A stretch of DNA of 64,000 nt from SKVR01 sp964589855 (GTDB lineage: Bacteria > Bacteroidota > Bacteroidia > Bacteroidales > UBA7960). Position numbers and translations under genes: made by a program. The notes beneath the pieces are model-generated. The model was not told the origin of the DNA. It saw only the letters and a list, made by a program, of their open reading frames with translations, and searched no databases. The DNA lies in contig CAZPVB010000002.1 of assembly GCA_964589855.1 (NCBI GenBank), forward strand, positions 30,574-94,573, given 5' to 3'. Position 1 is the stretch's first letter; every line of letters starts with the position of its first letter. Shown here one piece after another: positions 18,328 to 27,089 of the stretch.

Positions 18328-18366
18328 AACGGCATCCTCCGAACCGGAGGGTGTCGTTCTTTTTTA
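18328..18366 (+). terminator. Rho-independent terminator after NagB-LmbE
   Basis: A GC-rich stem with CCTCCG/CGGAGG around loop AAC, extended outward by wobble pairs to AACGGCATCCTCCG on the left arm and CGGAGGGTGTCGTT on the right, followed by CTTTTTTT. It lies about 90 bases past the stop. Confidence 0.8.
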
Positions 18367-18489
18367 CCTGATTGCTCAAACAAGCTACAATCAATTGCCC
18401 GTTGATTTTTCACAGATAACAGGTGTTGCTGTTTTCATAATTTTTGATTTTTCATTCAGAAACATTTCCGCTTCATTTTTAAACAACAC

Positions 18490-18497
18490 TATCTTTG
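18490..18497 (+). promoter_or_regulatory. -7 box immediately before dinB
   Basis: TATCTTTG matches TAnnTTTG exactly, and its last base is only five bases before the GTG start at 18502. If used, the transcript would have almost no 5' leader. Confidence 0.4.
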
Positions 18498-18501
18498 TTG
18501 T

Positions 18502-19578
18502 GTGGCAGACTGCAGAAAAATAATACATATCGATATGGATGCATTTTATGCATCGGTAGAACAAAGAGACAACCCAAGTCTCTGCGGAAAACCCATTGCC
18601 GTGGGAGGTGGTGCCGAAAGAGGTGTGGTAGCTGCTGCCAGTTATGAAGCCAGGGAATTTGGGGTGAGATCAGCAATGCCTGCTTCACTGGCAAAAAGAA
18701 AATGCCCGCAATTGATCTTCGTTAAACCACGGTTTGATGTTTACCGCAGTGTCTCTAATCAGATCAGAAAAATATTTTTAGAATATACGCACCTGGTCGA
18801 ACCGCTGTCCCTCGATGAAGCCTATCTGGATGTGACACACCCCCTCAAAGGGCCCAATTCTGCAACCCTTATCGCCAATGAGATAAGAAAAAGAATTGAT
18901 AAAGAATTACATCTCAAGGCATCAGCGGGTATTTCCTTCAATAAGTTCCTTGCCAAAACTGCCTCAGACATCAACAAACCTAACGGATTCTTTGTGATAA
19001 AACCTGAAGAAGCCAATGCTTTTATAGAAAAATTACCCGTGAGCAAATTTTTTGGCGTTGGTAAGGTTACCGCCGAAAAACTGCATAAACTTGGCATAAA
19101 AAACGGTGCCGACCTGAAAAAAACAACAAAAGAGTTACTGATCAGGCATTTCGGAAAACACGGCATATTCTTTTACAATATTGCCAGAGGTGCTGACAAC
19201 AGGGTTGTTGAACCAGAGCGCATACGCAAATCGGTGGGGGCTGAAAATACTTTCTTCCAGGATCTGAAAACCACCGAAGAACTCAACCAGGCAATGGAGG
19301 ATATTTGCCAGACACTGTTTTTAAGACTTACCAGAGCCGACATGTGGGGAAAAACGTTAACGGTAAAAATCAAATACCATGATTTTACCCGGATAACGCG
19401 CAGCCGTACCTTTGTTGAACCGGTTACAGATAAGGATATGATCTTTGAACAGTCCGTACAATTGCTGCATGAAAACAGGCAAAAAGATAAACCCATCAGA
19501 CTGCTGGGTGCCACCTTTTCTCAGTTGGAAAGCAATCAACACAGTGCCGGAAAGCAACTCCGGCTGCAATTTTGGTAG
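18502..19578 (+). CDS. dinB: DNA polymerase IV (Y-family translesion polymerase)
   Basis: A 358-residue Y-family polymerase that copies damaged templates. Catalytic residues are present: Asp11 in IIHIDMDAFYASVEQ, and Asp105-Glu106 in PLSLDEAYLD. The palm motif GVVAAASYEAREFGV, the helix-hairpin-helix region KFFGVGKVTAEKL and the little-finger domain follow. The C-terminus ends QLRLQFW, close to a beta-clamp-binding peptide (consensus QLxLF). The start is GTG at 18502: the next in-frame ATG (18535) would delete the first catalytic Asp, and no ATG lies upstream in frame. Length is typical. The gene has a -7 box directly before the start and converges on the AsmA-like gene. No LexA-type operator was recognised. 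Confidence 0.95.
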   Translation: MADCRKIIHIDMDAFYASVEQRDNPSLCGKPIAVGGGAERGVVAAASYEAREFGVRSAMPASLAKRKCPQLIFVKPRFDVYRSVSNQIRKIFLEYTHLVEPLSLDEAYLDVTHPLKGPNSATLIANEIRKRIDKELHLKASAGISFNKFLAKTASDINKPNGFFVIKPEEANAFIEKLPVSKFFGVGKVTAEKLHKLGIKNGADLKKTTKELLIRHFGKHGIFFYNIARGADNRVVEPERIRKSVGAENTFFQDLKTTEELNQAMEDICQTLFLRLTRADMWGKTLTVKIKYHDFTRITRSRTFVEPVTDKDMIFEQSVQLLHENRQKDKPIRLLGATFSQLESNQHSAGKQLRLQFW

Positions 19579-19639
19579 TTTCAGCATATTTCAGAAAATA
19601 AGGCGGTCTGTTCATCATGTAACGGGTGCAAAGGAAGTC

Positions 19640-22480
19640 CTACTCCTCCCCTGCCTTTATTTTCTCTGCACGTTCTTCTGCTTTTTGCAAAAGTTCATCT
19701 GCCTGTTCATCCGCTTGCTTTTCAAGGGTATTGGCCTGTCTGTCTGCTTCTTCAATCAGTTCCTGCCCTGCTCTGCGGGCAGCGGCTCTGGCTATGGGAT
19801 TACTTGCCTCTTCTTCCAGTTCCTCTGCTTTTCTGCGTGCTTCTTGTCTTACAGCATCGGCAGCTTTTTGGGCTTCATTTCGCATGTTTTGCGCCTGCTG
19901 CTGAGCTTCTTCTAACACCTGATCCGCCCTTCTTTCCAGTTCCTGTTGGGCTTTCTCCTGATTTTCATCAATCGCCTCCTGCGCCTGATCCCTGACCTCC
20001 TCTTTTTTCTCTTCAATGATATCTTCAATGGCACTCTCTGCCTGTTCGCGGGCAGTTGTTTCACCATCGCCCATGCGAACAGCAACAGACGGATCACCGA
20101 CATCCCCTGTAATGGATATTTGAATCTTTACAGTTTCAGAAAGACCAACGTTCATACCCGTTGCCGCCTCTGCCTGCCCCGCAAGTTCATTGATAAGATC
20201 ATTGGCGGCACTGCCAAATTCGCTGCGCGGCACGGACAAAACCATCAGATAATCCATGGTTTGATCAAAGGAATGACTGCCCGAAAGCCTGGCCGTGGCA
20301 TTACCCAGTTTCATGTCAAAAGGATCTACCTCTACCTTTCCATCCGAGAAAGCAAAATTCACATTCACATCTTTCATATTCAAGGTTTTAAATCTTTCCA
20401 GTTTCAACCTTTCTGCTATCTTTACCATTACTTCACTGTTTTCAATTCTGATATCATCTGATTGAAAACGCCCGGAACCTGCCAACGAGTCCATTACAGG
20501 TTCCATTTTTTCATTCAGCGATGAATTGATTGCAAGGGATGCCGAAAATGTCCCTTTGGCATTCTCCCCAATGGGGGCAAGTTTACGAAAGGTATTGAAA
20601 GTGGAGAAGGTGCTACCAAGGTCAAAACCTGATATATCCAAACCAAAATCAAATCCCGGATTTTCTGGATCTGTTGTGAAATAGGAACCATTCACAGTCA
20701 TTTCACCTTCAAGCATATTCATCTTTAAATTGCGCAATTCCGCCTTTTGTTCTGCCACGAGAATTGCACCTCTCATCTGCGTCATCTCCAATTTGTCGTA
20801 TAACAACTGGTCAAAACTGCTTTGCAAGGTGAAATTGATATTTGCAGGTATCTCTATGACGGAAAGTTCTGCTACAGTATCTTGCTCTTCCACAGGTATG
20901 GTATCAGAAGTTTCCATCAGCGGATTAAGATCAAAAAAGGCTGACCTGGTCTCAAAACTGCCTTTGAGTATTTCATCATTCAACGCATAACCCAAAATAT
21001 TATCGATTTTCCCGGAAGCATTCAGATCGCTTTCCCCCATGGTCATGGAAAATTCATTCAGTTCTGCCTGCCGGGGCGTAAAAGCGAGTTCCATCAGCGA
21101 AATGTTCAGGTTTTGGGGAATATCATCACCAGCATATTCAAAATCAGACATTGACAGGTTTCCGGTGAAAACAAATTCCTCGTACTCCTCATTTTCAATA
21201 GACGACATGCTTCCCTGTGCAATCATATCACTATCTATAATTCCTGACAGGCGCATATCTTCAAGGGGGTAAACATCCTGTATCCTTGCAAGGTCGATCT
21301 TACCGTTCAGTCGTGCATCAATTCGGGGATCTGATACAGGTGTTTCCAGTCTCAATCCCATACGAACAGGATTGCCGGCAACTTCCAGTTCAAAAGTACT
21401 AATATCTGCTACTGTTAAATCAGCATCGCCTCCCGGATTAAAGAGTCTGGTGGTTACATTCACATTTTCCACGGCTGCCGGAAGGTCAGGATACTGAAAC
21501 ATGCCATTTTCCACACGAAAGTCAATATCAAAACCAGGAATATTCTCCTCATCATAAATACCTTTTACACTACCACCGATACTCATGGAACCGGAAGTTT
21601 GCAAACCGTCGAAATCTTTGGTGTAAAGCGCAGGTATGAGTGATAGAAAAGATTTGAATTGAGTTTGTGGAGAACCAAAGACAAGATCAAAATCATACCC
21701 ACCTTCAGGCATGGCAAAGGTACCTTCGGCACTAATCTGTAAATCATTCAGAAATAATTCATTGTCTTCAATTGTAAAGATCCATGCGTTGAGATCGGCG
21801 CCAATATTTGCTTTCAGGCGGGCTTGCACACCTGCCAGATAAGGAATGCCATCATACGAAAAAGAAAAAGCCCCGGCACGGGTGTCAGAAATTTGAAGGG
21901 TTGTAAAATCAGCTGAAAAATCGCCGGAAAGGGTATGGTCAAAATCGCTCAGCTTGGTGTAAACCTTATAGTAACGGTCGTCGTAAACAATTTGTGCATT
22001 GTTGAGCGTCAGTTTTTTCAATGCAATGTTAAAATCTGCCGGATCTGCTGCCAAAGTATCCGGGATCTTTTCATCAGTTCCTGTTTCAGGAACAATATCA
22101 TAATTGGTGGTCCCGTCTTCAAGCACAAGTATATTGACTACAGGATCGTCTATTCTCACCTTTTTTATTTCATATTCACCACCTTTCCAGATACCCGATA
22201 AATTGAAAGTTAAAAATATGGTACCGGCCGATACAAGGGTATCTCCCTCAAAGGCAGATTTTCCAATCACACTCAGGTCATTGATGCTGAGCGAAACATC
22301 AGGAAAACCCCTTAAAAAAGACAATCCAAAATCACCAAAATCGATGGTAGCATCCAAATTTTGGTTCATGGCAATTTTAACTTGCTCCACAATACGATCC
22401 TTAAAGATATAGGGAAGTGTTAACAATAGTATGAAAACAACAAGAAGAACAATACCGGTGATTTTTAATATTTTTTTCAT
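19640..22480 (-). CDS. AsmA-family envelope protein with long C-terminal coiled coil
   Basis: A 946-residue protein anchored by an N-terminal helix (MKKILKITGIVLLVVFILLL). It begins with the AsmA pattern (FKDRIVEQVKIAMNQNL, then LSFLRGFPDVSLSINDL). A long beta-rich body follows, ending in an AsmA C-terminal-like region near 590-790 (GSFSASLAIN-type strands, then GSHSFDQTMDYLM). AsmA proteins form periplasmic bridges that move phospholipids to, or affect assembly of, the outer membrane. Unusually, the last 130 residues are a highly charged, alanine/glutamine/glutamate-rich coiled coil (EEKKEEVRDQAQEAI through EERAEKIKAGEE). It converges with dinB (62 bases between stops) and is divergent from the amylase. 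The AsmA call is firm, while the tail's function is unknown. Confidence 0.85.
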   Translation of the reverse strand: MKKILKITGIVLLVVFILLLTLPYIFKDRIVEQVKIAMNQNLDATIDFGDFGLSFLRGFPDVSLSINDLSVIGKSAFEGDTLVSAGTIFLTFNLSGIWKGGEYEIKKVRIDDPVVNILVLEDGTTNYDIVPETGTDEKIPDTLAADPADFNIALKKLTLNNAQIVYDDRYYKVYTKLSDFDHTLSGDFSADFTTLQISDTRAGAFSFSYDGIPYLAGVQARLKANIGADLNAWIFTIEDNELFLNDLQISAEGTFAMPEGGYDFDLVFGSPQTQFKSFLSLIPALYTKDFDGLQTSGSMSIGGSVKGIYDEENIPGFDIDFRVENGMFQYPDLPAAVENVNVTTRLFNPGGDADLTVADISTFELEVAGNPVRMGLRLETPVSDPRIDARLNGKIDLARIQDVYPLEDMRLSGIIDSDMIAQGSMSSIENEEYEEFVFTGNLSMSDFEYAGDDIPQNLNISLMELAFTPRQAELNEFSMTMGESDLNASGKIDNILGYALNDEILKGSFETRSAFFDLNPLMETSDTIPVEEQDTVAELSVIEIPANINFTLQSSFDQLLYDKLEMTQMRGAILVAEQKAELRNLKMNMLEGEMTVNGSYFTTDPENPGFDFGLDISGFDLGSTFSTFNTFRKLAPIGENAKGTFSASLAINSSLNEKMEPVMDSLAGSGRFQSDDIRIENSEVMVKIAERLKLERFKTLNMKDVNVNFAFSDGKVEVDPFDMKLGNATARLSGSHSFDQTMDYLMVLSVPRSEFGSAANDLINELAGQAEAATGMNVGLSETVKIQISITGDVGDPSVAVRMGDGETTAREQAESAIEDIIEEKKEEVRDQAQEAIDENQEKAQQELERRADQVLEEAQQQAQNMRNEAQKAADAVRQEARRKAEELEEEASNPIARAAARRAGQELIEEADRQANTLEKQADEQADELLQKAEERAEKIKAGEE

Positions 22481-22559
22481 TTTTACAGTGGTTTGATGAG
22501 ATATTAATTCAGAACTATCAGATTATGAGACAAAGCAGGCATTAAGAATTATTTCATGA

Positions 22560-22586
22560 ATGTAAAATTAAACTATTATTTTACAT
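22560..22586. promoter_or_regulatory. Inverted repeat ATGTAAAAT-N9-ATTTTACAT
   Basis: Perfect 9-base arms at 22560-22568 and 22578-22586, in the gap between the divergent AsmA-like and amylase genes. It shares the TGTAAA core with the site at 22732-22744. A regulator-binding role is inferred from symmetry and position. Confidence 0.35.
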
Positions 22587-22632
22587 ATTACAAGCGATTC
22601 AATTATTCTATTCTTTTATGAATTAGATTTTG

Positions 22633-22640
22633 TATATTTG
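22633..22640 (+). promoter_or_regulatory. -7 box of the amylase gene
   Basis: TATATTTG matches TAnnTTTG. It implies a leader of about 160 bases that contains the TGTAAA-T-TTTACA site. Confidence 0.4.
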
Positions 22641-22731
22641 ATTTGTTGACCATTAAAAAATATTCAGATGCAATGATCCCAATTCCCGGAAAAAAACATG
22701 CATATTTTATCAAACTAATGTAATGTTTTAT

Positions 22732-22744
22732 TGTAAATTTTACA
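22732..22744. promoter_or_regulatory. TGTAAA-T-TTTACA inverted repeat in amylase leader
   Basis: A 13-base site with perfect 6-base arms, 62 bases before the amylase ATG and downstream of its predicted start of transcription. That position would suit a repressor or roadblock. Confidence 0.35.
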
Positions 22745-22805
22745 TTTTCCAGGTTTTAAAAAAATATTTATTCATTCAATTTATTCATTCACCTAAAACA
22801 ATACT

Positions 22806-25643
22806 ATGATTCCTTCCTTTATCAAACACCGCTTGTTTCTTTTTTTGATGACTTCTTTCCTGATCATTTCAGGAAAAGCGTTTTCGCAGGTCATTTACTC
22901 AGAACCTGGTTTGCCAACCGACCAGGAAGAGGTTAGTGTATTTTTCAATGCCACTGATACGCCACTGGAATCCTACACAGGAGATGTTTATGCCCATACA
23001 GGTGTAAATCTTGAACAAGCCGGCAACTGGCAGCATGTAATCGGAAGCTGGGGTGATAACAACAACCAACCCCAACTAACCCGCGTTGATGGAGAAGACA
23101 ACCTTTTTCGGCTGGACATAACGCCCAACATCAGGGATTTTTACAATGTTACCTCATCGGAAACCATCACCGGACTGGCATTTGTTTTCAGAGCCGCGGA
23201 AGGTTCTCCGCAGTCTGAAGACCTTTTCCTCGATGTGTATGAAGCAGGATTGAGCGTTTCCATTGTCAATCCTCCTGCTGATCAACCCATTGTGGAATCA
23301 GATGAAACGCTTTATATCCAGGCCGTTTCCAATGAATCAGATAATCTGTCTGTTTTTCTTGATGATGATCCACTGGTTACCACCACCGAAACATCTGTAT
23401 TTTTCGATCTGGACGCTTCCCTTTACAACCCCGGCGGATACTGGATCATCGCCAAAGCAGACGATGCCAATACCTCCATTTACGATTCTACTTATATTTT
23501 TATAAGAGATGAACCTCAGGTCGCATCCCTTCCAGAAAACACTGTGCCAGGTGCGAATTACCATGACGATGGATCGGTTACATTGGTTTTGCATGATCCA
23601 CCCGCACTCAAGGAATACGTGTTTGTTACAGGCGATTTTAACGACTGGATTATATCAGAAGAAGGATATATGAATCGTACCCCTGATGGCAAGCACTTTT
23701 GGCTAACCCTTGAAAACCTTACCGACGGTACTGAATATGCATACCAGTATTTTATTGATAATGAACTAAGACTGGCAGACCCTTATGCTCAAAAAGTTCT
23801 GGATCCATGGAACGACCAATATATTTCATCAACAACCTATCCCAACCTGAAAGAATATCCTCAAGGAAAAGCAGAAGGAATCGTAAGTGTTATTCACCCC
23901 GGAAAACAAGACTATGTTTGGGAAGTGACCGACTTTACCCCTCCTGATCCCGAAGACCTTGTCATCTATGAATTACTCATCCGGGATTTCGTGGAAACCT
24001 CCGACATCAAAACCGTGATGGATTCCTTGGATTATCTGCAAAATCTGGGGGTTAATGCTATTGAACTCATGCCTTTCAATGAATTTGAAGGAAATATATC
24101 CTGGGGATATAACCCATCTTTTTATTTTGCAACAGATAAAGCCTACGGAACAGCCAACGATTACAAAGCTTTTATTGATGAATGCCACCGAAGAGGCATT
24201 GCCGTGATCATGGATATCGTTTTGAACCACTCTTTCAATCTTTCACCCTTTGTACAAATGTATTTCGACCCAGAGGCGGGCGATTGGGGAAAACCATTGC
24301 CGGAAAACCCCTGGTTTCTCACCGACTGCCCCCACGAACCCTGGTGCTGGGGTAATACCTTTGACCAGGATAGCGAATATACCCACGAACTCTTTAACAG
24401 GGTCACCGAATACTGGCTCACCGAATTCAATGTTGACGGATTCCGGTTTGATTTCACCAAAGGATTTACCAATGAGCAAACTGGCGGACAAGGTTGGAAT
24501 TACGATGAAGCACGCATCAGCAACCTGAAAAGAATTCACAATCATGTAAAAACCGTTAATCCTGATGCTTATGTTATCCTTGAGCACTTTACCGATAACA
24601 CCGAAGAAAAAGAACTGGCAGATTACGGCATGATGATCTGGGGAAACCTGACCCATAGCTACCAGGAAGCAGGAATGGGATGGATACCCGACAGCGATTT
24701 TAGTGGTATCTCTTACACTCAAAGAGACTGGGAGCACCCTCACCTGATCGGATATATGGAAAGTCATGATGAAGAAAGAATCATGTTTAAGAATTTAAAT
24801 TTTGGCAATGCCGCCAATGGTTACAACATTCAGGAACCTGGCATTGCTCTGGAAAGGGCAGAATTGATGGCTGCGTTTTACTTTACCATTCCCGGCCCCA
24901 AAATGATCTGGCAATTTGGAGAACTGGGCTACGATTTCTCTATCAATCACTGTCAGAATGGAAGCATTGATGAAGGATGCCGTGTTGACCCCAAACCCAT
25001 CCGGTGGGATTATTATGACGATTGGCGCCGTAAAAGATTGCACGATGTTTACGCAATGCTGATCAACCTGAAAAAAGAACAGGAAGTATTTCGTACTGAC
25101 GACTACGATCTGTCAGTTTCCAGCGGTGTAAAAAGAATACATCTCAATCATGAATCCGCCAATGTAACTGTAATTGGAAATTTCAACGTTACAGAATCTA
25201 CATTTGTTCCCAATTTTCAGCAAACCGGAACATGGTACGAATTTTTCTCGCGTGAAACCCTGGAGGTAACAGACCTGAGCAGTTCTATTACATTGCAACC
25301 CGGCGAATACAGACTCTATTCAACCGTAGAATTCCCGGACCATGGTGTAGCGCTTTCTGATGAATTACAACATACAAATGCCAACCCGGATCCTGCTGTT
25401 TCACCCAATCCATCTGACAACGGCTTTTATTTTTCATTTGATGCCGACACAACGTATAAACTTGAAATTTTTAACCTGAACGGACAGTTGGTGTACAAAA
25501 AAGAAAATGCCATCAACCCCTCTCAAAACACTTTTTTCTGGAATAGCAAAAATATGAAGGGAAACAACGTTGGCGAAGGCATGTACTTTTATACACTTTC
25601 GGCAAAAGATAAAACCAAAAGTGGAAAAATTTTGGTGAAATAA
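22806..25643 (+). CDS. Secreted GH13 alpha-amylase-family glycoside hydrolase with T9SS domain
   Basis: A 945-residue secreted enzyme. Signal peptide MIPSFIKHRLFLFLMTSFLI onward, ending near AFSQ. An N-terminal beta domain (about 30-240) precedes a CBM48-like segment (FVTGDFNDWI, YAYQYFIDNELRLADPYA; about 255-350). The GH13 barrel has all four conserved regions: VIMDIVLNHS, GFRFDFTKG with nucleophile Asp549, ILEHFTD with acid/base Glu593, and MESHDEERI with Asp655, the usual NHD being SHD here. A C-terminal beta domain and a T9SS type A domain (VSPNPSDNGF, ending KSGKILVK) complete it. It should hydrolyse alpha-1,4-linked glucans outside the cell; subfamily and product are not readable. The long leader holds possible operator sites, and a terminator follows. 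Confidence 0.93.
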   Translation: MIPSFIKHRLFLFLMTSFLIISGKAFSQVIYSEPGLPTDQEEVSVFFNATDTPLESYTGDVYAHTGVNLEQAGNWQHVIGSWGDNNNQPQLTRVDGEDNLFRLDITPNIRDFYNVTSSETITGLAFVFRAAEGSPQSEDLFLDVYEAGLSVSIVNPPADQPIVESDETLYIQAVSNESDNLSVFLDDDPLVTTTETSVFFDLDASLYNPGGYWIIAKADDANTSIYDSTYIFIRDEPQVASLPENTVPGANYHDDGSVTLVLHDPPALKEYVFVTGDFNDWIISEEGYMNRTPDGKHFWLTLENLTDGTEYAYQYFIDNELRLADPYAQKVLDPWNDQYISSTTYPNLKEYPQGKAEGIVSVIHPGKQDYVWEVTDFTPPDPEDLVIYELLIRDFVETSDIKTVMDSLDYLQNLGVNAIELMPFNEFEGNISWGYNPSFYFATDKAYGTANDYKAFIDECHRRGIAVIMDIVLNHSFNLSPFVQMYFDPEAGDWGKPLPENPWFLTDCPHEPWCWGNTFDQDSEYTHELFNRVTEYWLTEFNVDGFRFDFTKGFTNEQTGGQGWNYDEARISNLKRIHNHVKTVNPDAYVILEHFTDNTEEKELADYGMMIWGNLTHSYQEAGMGWIPDSDFSGISYTQRDWEHPHLIGYMESHDEERIMFKNLNFGNAANGYNIQEPGIALERAELMAAFYFTIPGPKMIWQFGELGYDFSINHCQNGSIDEGCRVDPKPIRWDYYDDWRRKRLHDVYAMLINLKKEQEVFRTDDYDLSVSSGVKRIHLNHESANVTVIGNFNVTESTFVPNFQQTGTWYEFFSRETLEVTDLSSSITLQPGEYRLYSTVEFPDHGVALSDELQHTNANPDPAVSPNPSDNGFYFSFDADTTYKLEIFNLNGQLVYKKENAINPSQNTFFWNSKNMKGNNVGEGMYFYTLSAKDKTKSGKILVK

Positions 25644-25670
25644 GCACACATGTTTTTCACATGAGCATTG

Positions 25671-25712
25671 AAAGTGGAGTAAACTGAAAATTTTTGGTTT
25701 ACTCTACTTTTC
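25671..25712 (+). terminator. Terminator after the amylase gene
   Basis: Stem AAAGTGGAGTAAAC (25671-25684) and GTTTACTCTACTTT (25697-25710), with one G-U pair, a 12-base loop, and a T-rich 3' side. It lies 27 bases past the stop. Confidence 0.75.
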
Positions 25713-25901
25713 TAATATAACCTTCTTTCCGAAGAAATTAAAATAGCACTTTCCCTGTTTATTCCTATAACTATAATAAATGTTACATATATATTTTAAT
25801 ATGACAAACGTGTTTTCATAAACGATAATTTTGTTGTATGGAAGAAGGGAGAACATCATTTATGTCTTCATGGAATTTTTCAATCCTGGTGAATGTTTTT
25901 G

Positions 25902-25909
25902 TAATTTTG
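25902..25909 (+). promoter_or_regulatory. -7 box of the methyltransferase gene
   Basis: TAATTTTG matches TAnnTTTG. The leader would be about 35 bases to the ATG at 25950. The remainder of the 306-base gap between this gene and the amylase shows nothing else. Confidence 0.35.
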
Positions 25910-25949
25910 CATCTGACTCTAACCCCTTTTCCTAAACCGCCGGAATTTT

Positions 25950-26753
25950 ATGACTGAGCAAAATTATTTCCTGCAACAGCCTCGCTACCTTGATAATCCA
26001 CACGGATGGATTCAGCATATTCCGTTTGCATTCTTTCTTGTGGAAAGCCTACAGCCCAGATTAATCACTGAACTTGGCACATACAGCGGAAATTCGTACT
26101 TTGCCTTTTGCCAGGCCATAAAAGACATGAAACTGCCGTCACACTGCTACGCCATTGATACATGGGAAGGCGACATACATGTTGGGAAGTATAAAAGTGA
26201 TGTTTTCGAACGGGTCAACAGGATCAACCAAAAAGAGTTTAGATATTTTTCAACCCTGAAAAGAATGACTTTCGACCAGGCGCTTCCTGATTTTCGCGAC
26301 GAAAGCATCGATCTGCTCCACATTGATGGCACACATACCTATGAGGCAGTGAAACATGATTTTGAAAGCTGGCTCCCCAAAATGTCTGAGGAAGGAATTA
26401 TACTTTTGCACGATACCAGGGTAAAGAAAAGAGGGTTTGGAGTATGGAGGTTTTATGAAGAGATCAGAAACCTTTTTCCTTCATTCGAATTTCACTACAG
26501 CGAAGGATTGGCGGTTGTTTGCACTGGAAAAAACATTCATCCGTTTCTGCATCCAATGCTGGAAAACGAATCAAAGCATAACAGCCGGTTTTTAACTCTT
26601 CTGGAAACACTGGGTGAAAATATCCGGATCAAAAGAGAAATGGAATTACTAAGAAAAGACAGAAGTAAATCGAGAAAGAAAACAGCACAACTCAATATAG
26701 AACTGCTTAACGCTAAAAAACAAATCAAAAAAATGCAAAAAACAGGCAAGTAA
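25950..26753 (+). CDS. Class I SAM-dependent methyltransferase (Methyltransf_24 type)
   Basis: A 267-residue cytoplasmic protein. SAM-binding motif I is LITELGTYSGNSYFAF (about 36-51). The acidic residue expected after strand 2 lies in CYAIDTWEGD (about 67-76). The motif IDLLHIDGTHTYEAV (about 111-125) and GIILLHDT (about 142-149) complete the fold. This family often acts on cell-surface glycans or macrolide-like sugars, but no glycan locus adjoins, so the substrate is open. The last 45 residues form a basic coiled coil (KREMELLRKDRSKSRKKTAQ and on). Its promoter lies just upstream. It converges on the nitronate monooxygenase across a 336-base gap. Confidence 0.8.
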   Translation: MTEQNYFLQQPRYLDNPHGWIQHIPFAFFLVESLQPRLITELGTYSGNSYFAFCQAIKDMKLPSHCYAIDTWEGDIHVGKYKSDVFERVNRINQKEFRYFSTLKRMTFDQALPDFRDESIDLLHIDGTHTYEAVKHDFESWLPKMSEEGIILLHDTRVKKRGFGVWRFYEEIRNLFPSFEFHYSEGLAVVCTGKNIHPFLHPMLENESKHNSRFLTLLETLGENIRIKREMELLRKDRSKSRKKTAQLNIELLNAKKQIKKMQKTGK

Positions 26754-27089
26754 ATCCTAACGACCCGCGCCTCACTAATCTACCAACTATTTTTTTTCAA
26801 TTTGGAAGATAGTTGCACCCCAAAAAGGTTATACACAAAAGAGTTTTTGCAAAAAAGATACATGTTAAATACAAACACCCAAGCGAGAGGATTTCAACCA
26901 CTTGCTCAGGTGTTATTTTCTTTTTAGTATTATTGAGTCTGGTCTGAAAACTTGTTTTTAGACGTTAATGCTCATCTTTACGCTGCCATGAATCTATATA
27001 TCAGATCATTAAGCAAATAATCATTCATGTAATTAGTGGGCAATAACTTTTTTATACCGGACTCATTATCTCAAACGATTATCAAATCA
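26754..27089. other. Convergent intergenic gap
   Basis: It separates the ends of the methyltransferase and nitronate monooxygenase genes. It is AT-rich; no ORF worth calling, no clear terminator hairpin and no repeat was seen. Confidence 0.5.

Noticed and set aside
24243..24767. 174-codon antisense ORF inside the amylase
   Set aside because: Opposite the GH13 catalytic barrel, no start-site support or motifs.
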